DNA of 41,778 bases from an uncultured Actinomycetes bacterium (lineage in GTDB: Bacteria > Actinomycetota > Acidimicrobiia > Acidimicrobiales > RAAP-2): NCBI GenBank assembly GCA_903847955.1, contig CAINFA010000214.1, positions 1-41,778 on the forward strand, read 5' to 3'. The first letter of the stretch is position 1. Every line of letters starts with the position of its first letter. Under the pieces are notes generated by a model. The model worked only from the letters and a program-made list of their open reading frames with translations. It was not told where the DNA came from and ran no database searches. Positions 17,467-25,961 of the stretch are shown in pieces. The translations under genes and the position numbers were made by a program.

Positions 17467-20114
17467 GCGAGGACCCCAGAGCAACCCCAGCCGCCCTCGG
17501 GCAGCGGCTGGTCACCTTCGTCGAGGACCAGTTGGCTGCTGCCTGCAGCACGCACCTCGCCCACTGGCGGATCCCCCGCAGCTTCGGTGGGCGCCGGGTC
17601 GAAGCCGACGTCGCTGCCGACCTCGCCTTCACCCTCGGGCATCTGCACCGAGCCGGGGTCACCGAGGTGGCTGGCACCGACCTGGTCGATGCCCTCGGCC
17701 GGGTACTCGACCAAGTCGACGGCGCCCACACCCACACCTTCTTCTCCTACCGCGTCGCCGAGACCCTCGGGCGATTCGGTCCCCTCGGGGAGAACGCCCT
17801 CTTCGTCGACATGGCTCCAGCGCAGCAGGCGAACCTGGTCCGGGCGTGCGACAGCACCGACTGGATCTCGCTGCTCGACCTCGGGCTTCCCCGGAACTAC
17901 GCCGCCGTGCTCACTCGCTGCGAGGTGGCCCGTCAACGGCTGGAGATCGAGGTTGACCTCGAGATCCTCCACGACCTGCTCGCTCGACTGCAGTCCTTGC
18001 TCGGCCAGAACCCCCTCGGCTACCTCGATGACTCCACCCATGGCGTGGGTCGCACCGACATCTACACCGCCGACCTCTGGTTGTTCACCGAACCCATGGC
18101 GGGGCTCCTCGGGGCCCCGTGGCGAGCGGGACTCGACCGCGCGCTCGAGCTCGTGGCCACGGTCGCTGACGAGCGCGGCACCTCGATCGGCTGGGGACGC
18201 TCCACCGGGGTGCTCAGCACCGCCCTCAGCATCGAGCTCTGCGCGCTGGCGGTCGAGCTGGACCACCACGACGCCTCGGCGTGGCTCCGGCGAGGCCACG
18301 ACGCCACCGAGACCCTCGGGGGCTGGTTCTCCTCTGGGGTCACCACCGCCCACCAGCACCGGTCACCCTACGACTACCGGGGCCCCTTCCGTCGGCTCCA
18401 GCTGACCTTCGACCTCCTCGGCAAGCTGGCTGACGCCGGGGCACGTCTACTCGAGGTCTCCGCCACCACCGAGGCTGCCAGCCACGCTGCCACCTACCCC
18501 GACCACGACCGCCTCCTCTGCTTCGAGGAGCACCGGCCGGTGGCGGTGTGGAGCTATCGGCACGGGGCATCGAGCTTCGTGGTGCCCTTCGTCGGGGCCA
18601 CCAAGAGCGACTACCTCGCCGCCCCTCGGCGGCGAGGCACCTACGAGGTTCCCGTCGATAGCGACCTGGCCTGCTTCGTGCCCACCATCTCCACCGCCCA
18701 ACACCGCTGGGCTCCAAGTGGGGTGCCGACCTCGGTCACCCACCACCACGGAGGGGTCACCGCCACCTACGACGGCTTGTGCCTCCTCGGTGAGCTCGAC
18801 CCCGCCCTCGACGCACCACGGCTCCCCGGGACCGCGACGGTGGCCTACCGGACCGAGGGACGCACGTTGCACCTCGAGGTCACCGTGTCGCTGGAGGACA
18901 CCCCCTTGAGCGCCGCCATCGTGATCCCCGAGACCCCCACCCAGCCGCTGCACGTTGAGGTGACCGCCTCGAGCGGCGGGGTGCTGCGCTCGGTCGACAC
19001 GAGCGGAATCAAGGAGTGGCGGAGCTTCTGGGGCACCTTGGACCACGTCCACGAACTCGACCTCACCCCGTCACCGAGCATCTACGCCGAGGTGACCGTG
19101 ACCCCCAAGCTCCGGGTCTCCTCGAGCTCGAAGGGCCACCACTACGACGACGGGATCTACCAGCACCTCGCCGCCCAGGTGCACGAGGTGGGGCTCGCCG
19201 TTGGCCCGCTTCGCGACCCCAGCGTCGCGCTCTCGAGCATCGACCTGTTCCACCTGCACTGGCCCGAGTGGCTGGCCTTCGATGACCTCGAACTCCACCG
19301 AGCCGCCATCGCCGAACTCGCCGCCACCCAGGTGCCCATCGTCTGGACCGCGCACAACCTGACGCCCCACGACCGACGCCCCACCACCTACGACCCGATC
19401 TACGCCGCTTGGGCTGCTGCGGCTGACCTCGTGCTCCACCACTCCGAGGTTGGTCGCAAGCGCATGGTTGACCGCTACGCCTTCAGCGCCCAGTGTCGGC
19501 ACCTCGTCGTGCCCCACGGGCACTTCGGGGATCGCTACCGCTACGGCCCCAACGATCGGGCCACCTGCGAGGCAAACCTCGGGCTCGAGCCCACCGAGCT
19601 CCGGCTCGTGGTCGTTGGTGCCCCTCGCCCCGAGAAGCGCACCGAGGTCTTCCTCGAAGGGGTGGCCCGCTCCACGAGGGCAGACCTCCAGGTCTGCTGC
19701 TGGTCCCTCGAGCACGACGCCAAGGTGCCCGAGGACCCTCGCATCGTGGTGGCCGAGCCCTACGCCATGGTCGACGTCGACACCTACGCCCAACGGCTCG
19801 CCTGCGCCGACCTCGTGGTGCTCCCCATCGACCCTGGTGGCGAGATGCTGTGCTCAGGGGTGGTGGCCGACGTGGTGGGCATGGGCCTCGGGGCGCTGTG
19901 CTCGCCCTGGCCCTTCCTCGCCGAGCACCTCGGCGCAGCGGCAATCACCTGTGAGCTCACGCCCGACGCCATCGCGCACCGACTCGACCACCTCGACGCC
20001 GATGCGGTGGCCGCGGCCAAAGCCGCTGCTCGGTCGCTCCAACCCTCGACCAGTTTCGCCGCCGTTGCCGCCACCCACCTCGCCGCCTTCCTCGAGTTGG
20101 TCGACGGCCCTTAG
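17463..20114 (+). CDS. Two-part protein: N-terminal alpha/alpha-toroid plus beta-sandwich-like region (heparinase/lyase-like?), C-terminal GT4-type glycosyltransferase
   Basis: GTG 17463 overlaps the upstream TGA; C-terminal FHLHWPEWLAF, VPIVWTAHNLTPHD, VVVGAPRPEKRTEVFLEGVARS, CADLVVLPIDPGGEMLCSGVVADVVGMG; N-terminal assignment is a guess from architecture. Confidence 0.7.
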   Translation: MSEDPRATPAALGQRLVTFVEDQLAAACSTHLAHWRIPRSFGGRRVEADVAADLAFTLGHLHRAGVTEVAGTDLVDALGRVLDQVDGAHTHTFFSYRVAETLGRFGPLGENALFVDMAPAQQANLVRACDSTDWISLLDLGLPRNYAAVLTRCEVARQRLEIEVDLEILHDLLARLQSLLGQNPLGYLDDSTHGVGRTDIYTADLWLFTEPMAGLLGAPWRAGLDRALELVATVADERGTSIGWGRSTGVLSTALSIELCALAVELDHHDASAWLRRGHDATETLGGWFSSGVTTAHQHRSPYDYRGPFRRLQLTFDLLGKLADAGARLLEVSATTEAASHAATYPDHDRLLCFEEHRPVAVWSYRHGASSFVVPFVGATKSDYLAAPRRRGTYEVPVDSDLACFVPTISTAQHRWAPSGVPTSVTHHHGGVTATYDGLCLLGELDPALDAPRLPGTATVAYRTEGRTLHLEVTVSLEDTPLSAAIVIPETPTQPLHVEVTASSGGVLRSVDTSGIKEWRSFWGTLDHVHELDLTPSPSIYAEVTVTPKLRVSSSSKGHHYDDGIYQHLAAQVHEVGLAVGPLRDPSVALSSIDLFHLHWPEWLAFDDLELHRAAIAELAATQVPIVWTAHNLTPHDRRPTTYDPIYAAWAAAADLVLHHSEVGRKRMVDRYAFSAQCRHLVVPHGHFGDRYRYGPNDRATCEANLGLEPTELRLVVVGAPRPEKRTEVFLEGVARSTRADLQVCCWSLEHDAKVPEDPRIVVAEPYAMVDVDTYAQRLACADLVVLPIDPGGEMLCSGVVADVVGMGLGALCSPWPFLAEHLGAAAITCELTPDAIAHRLDHLDADAVAAAKAAARSLQPSTSFAAVAATHLAAFLELVDGP

Positions 20115-21040
20115 GCCAGCAGCGCCTCGATCCGCTCGAAGAGGTCGACCAGCAGCGGCAGGTCGGCCGCTGGTCGCAGGGGGGTGGGCTCGGGTACGAG
20201 GTCGGTGGCGATCCGCCCCCGCAGCTTGAGGAACATGGCCGCGTCGTGGCGGTAGCCCGGGACTGGTGCTCGGAAGCTCAGCTGGCCCAGGTACTGCAGC
20301 AGGTCGTTCATCTGAAGGAAGCCGACGTCGTCCCCGAGGTGGTAGCAGCGGTCTCGGTGGGCGAAGGCCGCCGGGTGGAAGGCCGAGAGTCCAAGCAGGT
20401 AGTCCGAACCTTGGGTGACGAGGTCGATGGCCAGGTCATTGCCCGTCATCACCATGAACTCTGGTCGCCGCTCGTTGCGCACGGCCAGACGCTCGAGCTC
20501 AGGCCCGCGGCGCAACGACGAGTGCTTGGCCCCCTTCAGCTGGGGAACCTCGAGGAGTGCCGCGAAGGTCTCGAGCTCCCAGATCCGCCCAGCGGGGTGG
20601 AACATCTGTCCGAGTTCGAAGCCCAAGAACCGGTCGGTGGTGGCTCCAAGGGCGGCGTAGGTCGCCGCCAAGTCGCCTTCGGGCACCGACGCCAAGCCGT
20701 AGGAGGGGAAGACGATCGGCGTCCCGCCTGCCGCGCTGACCAGCTCCATCGCTCGAGCGGTGGCGTCGTGGCTGTAGCTCGCCCCTGGGGCGTCGTCGAC
20801 GAGGGCACCAGCGATGAAGGTGTCGGTGATCGAGCGCGTGAGCTCGAGGACCTGGGCACGCTCGGTGAGGGCGAGGGTCGGGCCGTAGCCGGTGTCCATG
20901 TTGACCGCCGGGATCAGCCCGGCTGCGACCGTGTCGGAGAGCAGGGTCGAGAAGCCCTCCCAGTCGATGACGCCGGGGGCTCCAAAGGGCAGGAGCACGG
21001 CGGAGGCACCGGTGATCGTGCGTCGCTTGGCGGGTTCCAT
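20111..21040 (-). CDS. Dihydrodipicolinate synthase/N-acetylneuraminate lyase family aldolase
   Basis: ITGASAVLLPFGAPGVIDWEGFSTLLSDTVAAGLIPAVNMDTGYG; TIM-barrel aldolase-like length and pattern. Confidence 0.7.
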   Translation of the reverse strand: MEPAKRRTITGASAVLLPFGAPGVIDWEGFSTLLSDTVAAGLIPAVNMDTGYGPTLALTERAQVLELTRSITDTFIAGALVDDAPGASYSHDATARAMELVSAAGGTPIVFPSYGLASVPEGDLAATYAALGATTDRFLGFELGQMFHPAGRIWELETFAALLEVPQLKGAKHSSLRRGPELERLAVRNERRPEFMVMTGNDLAIDLVTQGSDYLLGLSAFHPAAFAHRDRCYHLGDDVGFLQMNDLLQYLGQLSFRAPVPGYRHDAAMFLKLRGRIATDLVPEPTPLRPAADLPLLVDLFERIEALLA

Positions 21041-21061
21041 CGTGCTCCTCGTCGGTTGTGC

Positions 21062-22063
21062 TCAGGCGATGCGGTCGAAGTCAGCGAAGCGAACTGGGTA
21101 GCGGGGCGCCTCGCCCCGGGCGAAGCGCTCGACCTCCTCCACTGCCAGATCGGCCATGCGGTAGAGCTCAGTGCCCATGGATCCAGCGATGTGCGGGGTC
21201 AGCACGCAGTTGTCGAGGCGACGCAGCACCGAGTCGGCGGGGAGAGGCTCGGGCTCGGTCACATCCAAGATGGCCGACAGCCGGCCCGAGACGAGCTCGT
21301 GCTCCAAGGCGACGGGATCAATCAGCGCGCCTCGAGCGGAGTTGATCACCGTGGCACCATCATGGAGCGCGCCGAGCTGGGCTGCACCGATCATGTGCTT
21401 GGTGGAGGCCATGTCCGGGGCGTGGAGGCTGAGCACGTCGCACCAGCAGCACAGCTCATCGAGCTCGAGCTTGGCCACCCCCAGCCGCAGCGCCTCGGTC
21501 TCATCGAGGTAGGGGTCCGCCACCGCCACTTCGAGGTCGAAGGGGCGCAGCAGTTCGATGACGAGGCGGCCGACGAAGGAGGCGCCGACGAGGCCAACCC
21601 GCTTGCCGAGGTTCGACACCGAGGTTGGGTCGATCTTGACGCCCGAGGATGGGTCGCGCTCTCTGGCGGCGTAGCTGAAGGCCGACTTGTTGGCGAGCAG
21701 CACCATGGCGAGCGTCCACTCCGCCACGGGGCGAGCGTTGGCCGCGGCCCCTGAGGTCACGAGTAGCCCACGGCGGTCGGCGGCCTCGGTGATCTGCCAC
21801 TTCACGGTGCCCGCGGCGTAGGCGAAGAGCTCCAACGTCGGGGCGAGTTCGAGGACCTCTTCGGTCAAGGTGGGGCACCCCCAGTGGCCGACCAGGACCT
21901 CGGTGGTGGCCAGCACCGCTGCGGCCCGCTCGTCGTGGAAGTTCGATAGCGGCACGGGATTGAGCAGCGTGCCCACCTCTTCCAACCGGGCCAGGTGGGC
22001 GTCGGTGAAGGCGGACGACAGCAGCCCATCCATCATGGCGAGCGCAATGGTGGGACGCCTCAT
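21062..22063 (-). CDS. D-isomer-specific 2-hydroxyacid dehydrogenase
   Basis: NLGKRVGLVGASFVGRLVIELLRPFDLEVAVADPY; INSARGALIDPVALEHELVSGRLSAILDVTEPEPLPADSVLRRLDNCVLTPHIAGS. Confidence 0.9.
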   Translation of the reverse strand: MRRPTIALAMMDGLLSSAFTDAHLARLEEVGTLLNPVPLSNFHDERAAAVLATTEVLVGHWGCPTLTEEVLELAPTLELFAYAAGTVKWQITEAADRRGLLVTSGAAANARPVAEWTLAMVLLANKSAFSYAARERDPSSGVKIDPTSVSNLGKRVGLVGASFVGRLVIELLRPFDLEVAVADPYLDETEALRLGVAKLELDELCCWCDVLSLHAPDMASTKHMIGAAQLGALHDGATVINSARGALIDPVALEHELVSGRLSAILDVTEPEPLPADSVLRRLDNCVLTPHIAGSMGTELYRMADLAVEEVERFARGEAPRYPVRFADFDRIA

Positions 22064-23508
22064 GACCCCGACCGCCGGGTGGCTTCTGCAGCCCGCTTCA
22101 CCTTGGCCAGCTCCACCCGCTCGGGTCGATGCTTGTAGTGCTCATCGATGGGGTAGCAGCCTGAGATCAGCCCATTGCGAGGAGCCGTGGTGCAGTCCGA
22201 GAAGGTTCGGCACAGCTGCGCGCGCACGAGGGGGCGCCCAGCGAGCAGGTCGGCCGGGAGCGTTGGGTAGCTCAGCGCCATGCGCCCAAGCCCGACCACG
22301 TCGACCGCACCATTGCCGACGAGGGCCTGGGCCACGGTGCCGAAGTGCTCTTGGAGGTAGGTGAGCCCAGATCCCACCACCACGAGCTCAGCGTGGACGG
22401 TGGCGATGGCCCGGGTCACCTCGACCATCTGCACCAGCTCAACCAGCGGGTCGTGCCCCAAGAGGTAGCCATCAGAGGGAGGGAAGTAGGCCGGCCGAAC
22501 GAGGTGCGGGTTGTAGTAGGGACTCGCAGCGGTGACGCAGCACATCTCGACGCCGGCTTCGGTGAGGCGCGACAGCAACTGGTGGACCTCGGTGAGGTCG
22601 ATCCCGGCACCGGTGCCATCCCCGCCAAAGGCGTAGGGGTAGGGGGAGGGCGCCAAGGGGTCGGGGATGCCAATGCCCTCGGGTCCTTGGACGAAGGGCA
22701 CCTGGTCGTAGGCCGAGAGCCGGGTCCCAATGCCCAAGGTAGGGGCGGCGGCCCGGATCTCGGTGATCACCCGGGTGATGAAGCGACTCCGACCCTCGAG
22801 GTCGCCGCCGTAGGGTCCTGGTCGGTCCACGCCACTCAGCAGCTCGTGGCCGAGGTACCCATGGCACTGCTTGACGTCGACGAAGTCGAACCCAGCTTCA
22901 GCTGCAGCGAGGGCTGCCCCCACGTAGTGGCCGATGAGGTCATCGAGCTCGCCATCGCTCAGGATGGATGCTGCCGTAGCCCCCACCCGGGCGTCGAGGA
23001 CCGGGTGGGCGTAGGCAGTCCGGGGTGCTGGTGCGCCGTGCGGCCTCGACCAGCGCCCCGAGTGGGTCAACTGCAGACCCACCACCACGCCGTCGTCGGT
23101 GCCGAGCGTGGAGCGCCGCCCCGCTGCGATCGCTCGGCGGAGCCTCGTGAGGTCTGCGACCGAGGTGGGGCCAAGGCAGAGCTGGTTCGGGTTCGCTCGA
23201 CCCTCGGGCACGACCGCGAAGGCCTCCCCACCCCAGATCAGGCCAGCACCTGAGGCACCGAACCGAAACCAGCGGCGCTCCACCAACTCGGTGGGCCGGC
23301 CATCAGCGGTGCCGTCCCAGCCCTCCATCGGCAGCGTGGCGAATCGGTTCGAAGCGACACCGGCGCGACCGAGCTCGAGGGACCTCGCCAGCACCCCACC
23401 TGGGTTCACCTCAGGGTCGACCTCGAGGGTGAGCCCGAGGTGCTCGAGGTGCGCGCTGAGCGCAGGAGAGGAGGTCAACTTCCTGAGTTGGACGATGCGG
23501 TCGGCCAC
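22060..23508 (-). CDS. NADH:flavin oxidoreductase / old yellow enzyme family
   Basis: NRFATLPMEGWDGTADGRPTELVERRWFRFGASGAGLIWGGEAFAV; GFDFVDVKQCHGYLGHELLSG; VGLGRMALSYPTLPADLLAG; GTG start proposed at 23508. Confidence 0.88.
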   Translation of the reverse strand: MADRIVQLRKLTSSPALSAHLEHLGLTLEVDPEVNPGGVLARSLELGRAGVASNRFATLPMEGWDGTADGRPTELVERRWFRFGASGAGLIWGGEAFAVVPEGRANPNQLCLGPTSVADLTRLRRAIAAGRRSTLGTDDGVVVGLQLTHSGRWSRPHGAPAPRTAYAHPVLDARVGATAASILSDGELDDLIGHYVGAALAAAEAGFDFVDVKQCHGYLGHELLSGVDRPGPYGGDLEGRSRFITRVITEIRAAAPTLGIGTRLSAYDQVPFVQGPEGIGIPDPLAPSPYPYAFGGDGTGAGIDLTEVHQLLSRLTEAGVEMCCVTAASPYYNPHLVRPAYFPPSDGYLLGHDPLVELVQMVEVTRAIATVHAELVVVGSGLTYLQEHFGTVAQALVGNGAVDVVGLGRMALSYPTLPADLLAGRPLVRAQLCRTFSDCTTAPRNGLISGCYPIDEHYKHRPERVELAKVKRAAEATRRSGS

Positions 23509-23576
23509 AGGGCCATTGTGGCAGAGCGCCACCGACGGCAAGGACCCTCGCCGGCGGTGCTGGCTAGGGTTTCGAG

Positions 23577-24578
23577 ATGGACGTTGGCTCCACGATCGAG
23601 ACGGACCTCCTCGATCCTGAACTGGCGCCCGTCGACGGGGACCCGGCCGACGACTCGGCCGCAGGACGCCTGGCCCACGGCTGGCCTGCCGCCAGGGTCC
23701 TCACCCGCCCTCGCACTCGCCGCCTGCTCGGCGTGGAGCTGTTGGTGGTGCTCGCGATGTTCCTGCTCCAAGCTGGTGTTGAGGCCGTGCTGGCGCTCAT
23801 CCGCCAAGCCCAGGGGACCGCCTCCTCCTACGGCTACCTGCCCCAGGTCGATGGCTGGGGCTTCGAGGTGGTCTTCACGGTGCTGGCGGGGGTCATCGTG
23901 GCGTCTCCGGCCGCACTCGTGTGGTACCTCCTCGTCCGCAACGGTGAGGGACCAGCTGCGATTGGCCTCGACTGGTGGCGATGGCGGACCGACCTCGCGC
24001 TCATGTTCTTGACCTTCTCCTGCGTCTTCCTCCTCCCCCAGCTCGGCGGTGGCCTCGTGGTCCGGGTGTTGCACCTCCACGGCTACACCCTGGGCGCATC
24101 GAGTGGCCACCAGGCTCGCTGGCTCCAGACCTTCGGGTTGATCGTCGGAGGAACGGCATCGGGCATCGTCGAAGAGGTTGTGGTGCTCGGCTACCTCGTG
24201 CGGCGCCTCGAGCAGCGTGGCTGGGCCACCTGGGCGGTGGTCGCCGTGGCCTTCGCGTCCAGAGCCTCGTACCACCTGTACTACGGCTGGAACATCCTGC
24301 CGATCGCGTGTTGGGCGCTGGTGTCCATCCTCGTCTACCGCCGGACCCGTCGTCTGTGGCCATTCATCTGGTGCCACATCATCTGGGACCTCACGGTCTC
24401 CCTCGGCCACTCCTACGCAAGCTGGGCGGCGGTCATCGTGCTCTCGTGCTCGGTGGCGACCTTCACCGTGATGTTCGTCTTCTGGCGGTGGACGCCGCGA
24501 GCGGCGGGTCACCGACCGCTCGGGGTCCCAACCACCGTTCCCCCCGCACCACCGAGGTTGCCTCCGCCACCCCGGTGA
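23577..24578 (+). CDS. CPBP family intramembrane metalloprotease
   Basis: Multiple TM segments; GIVEEVVVLGYLVRRLEQRGW, ASYHLYYGW, LWPFIWCHIIWDL. Confidence 0.85.
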   Translation: MDVGSTIETDLLDPELAPVDGDPADDSAAGRLAHGWPAARVLTRPRTRRLLGVELLVVLAMFLLQAGVEAVLALIRQAQGTASSYGYLPQVDGWGFEVVFTVLAGVIVASPAALVWYLLVRNGEGPAAIGLDWWRWRTDLALMFLTFSCVFLLPQLGGGLVVRVLHLHGYTLGASSGHQARWLQTFGLIVGGTASGIVEEVVVLGYLVRRLEQRGWATWAVVAVAFASRASYHLYYGWNILPIACWALVSILVYRRTRRLWPFIWCHIIWDLTVSLGHSYASWAAVIVLSCSVATFTVMFVFWRWTPRAAGHRPLGVPTTVPPAPPRLPPPPR

Positions 24579-24598
24579 TCCACACCCGCGGTCACTGC

Positions 24599-25810
24599 TC
24601 AGGCTGGCGTCCGCTCCTCCATCGCCCACGGCGAGTCACTGGCCGCCAACAGGTCGAGGAAGGGCTTCGGAGCCATGGCCTCGGCCCCGAGCACCCCCAC
24701 GCCTGACCACGCGCCACTCGCCAGGAGCTCGAGCGCCAGCACCGGGTTGATGGCGGTCTGCCACACCACCGCTTGGGCGCCGTAGTGCTCCATGCACCAG
24801 TCGTTGTCGGCCACGTGGTGGAGGTAGACCTGCCGAGGCGCGCCGTCCTTGGACGTCCCGGTCACGAGCAACCCCGCGCAGGTCTGGCCGTGCATCAGGT
24901 GGCCGATCTCAGCCGGGTCGGGAAGCGATGCGGCGACCACGTCTCGCGGTGAGACGGTGCCGCCGCGCACGGTGACGGGCTCCACCTTGTCGAGGCCCAG
25001 TTGGTGGAGGGTCTTGAGCACCGAGATGAAGGTGTCGCCCAACCCGAACTTGAAGGTCACTCGTCCTGCATCGACCCAGCGCGGCATGAGCACCACCTCT
25101 TCGTGCTCAACGTTGACGCACTCGACCGGGCCAATCCCACCAGGGAAGACGAAGACCTCAGGCTCAGAGAAGGGGGCCGTGGTGAACCAGCCCCGGTCCT
25201 TCTCGAAGATCACCGGCGGGTTCAGGCACTCTTCGATGGTGGTCCAAATCGAGAAGCTCGGGCAGAAGTCGTAGCCATCGACCACCAGGTTCGAGCCGTC
25301 TCGCACGCCGAGCTCAGTGATCTCACTGAACAGCTCGTCAGCGGCGTACCGGGCGAAGACGTCGGCCAACCCCGGCTCAACGCCCATCCCGACCAGCGCC
25401 AAGACGCCTGCGTCCTCGAAGTCCTTGGCCAGGGCGAACTGCTCATCGCCGAGCTTGACGCCACAGGTGGTGTAGGGATCGGTCGGGTGGGGCTGGGACA
25501 GCGACATCCCCATGTCGAGGTAGGTCACCTTCGCCGCGAGGCACGCCCGGAAGATGGGCATGACGAAGCGGGCGTCGACGGCGTTGAGTACGGCGTCGAA
25601 GTCCCCAGCAGCCAGCACGGCCGTGATCGCCGCTTCGTCGGAGGCATCGAGGCGCAGTGCGCTGAAGCCCGCACCCGCTGCCTTCGCAGCGCGCTCGGCT
25701 CGGGCCATGTCGTAGTCAGCCAGCACCACGGCCTCGAAACTCTGGCGGACCGCAGCGATCCGGGCGAACGCGGCGCCGACTCCACCTGCACCAATGACCA
25801 GTACCCGCAT
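24599..25810 (-). CDS. Saccharopine dehydrogenase-like NAD(P)-binding oxidoreductase
   Basis: MRVLVIGAGGVGAAFARIAAVRQSFEAVVLADYDMARAERAAKAAG; VLNAVDARFVMPIFRACLAAKVTYLDMGMS; GVEPGLADVFARYAADELF. Confidence 0.88.
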   Translation of the reverse strand: MRVLVIGAGGVGAAFARIAAVRQSFEAVVLADYDMARAERAAKAAGAGFSALRLDASDEAAITAVLAAGDFDAVLNAVDARFVMPIFRACLAAKVTYLDMGMSLSQPHPTDPYTTCGVKLGDEQFALAKDFEDAGVLALVGMGVEPGLADVFARYAADELFSEITELGVRDGSNLVVDGYDFCPSFSIWTTIEECLNPPVIFEKDRGWFTTAPFSEPEVFVFPGGIGPVECVNVEHEEVVLMPRWVDAGRVTFKFGLGDTFISVLKTLHQLGLDKVEPVTVRGGTVSPRDVVAASLPDPAEIGHLMHGQTCAGLLVTGTSKDGAPRQVYLHHVADNDWCMEHYGAQAVVWQTAINPVLALELLASGAWSGVGVLGAEAMAPKPFLDLLAASDSPWAMEERTPA

Positions 25811-25961
25811 CTGACGCCCTTTCCAGTGGCTCTCCTCGGCCGTCAGTGTACCGAGCGGGCTATCGGTTCCTTGGGCGCCTTCGACCTTGCCTCACCCCGA
25901 CCGCACCCCTACGCTGCTCGTGGATCCCTGTTCGCAGCGACCACAACGATCGAGGAGTCCC

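Noticed and set aside
20246-21754. 502-aa plus-strand ORF
   Set aside because: Antisense to the DHDPS-like and 2-hydroxyacid dehydrogenase genes; no recognisable motifs.
23577-24578. CPBP protein considered as an abortive-infection or unusual protease because EExxxR reads EEVVVL
   Set aside because: The EEVVVLGYL form looks common in actinobacterial CPBP proteins; no associated immunity or defence gene.
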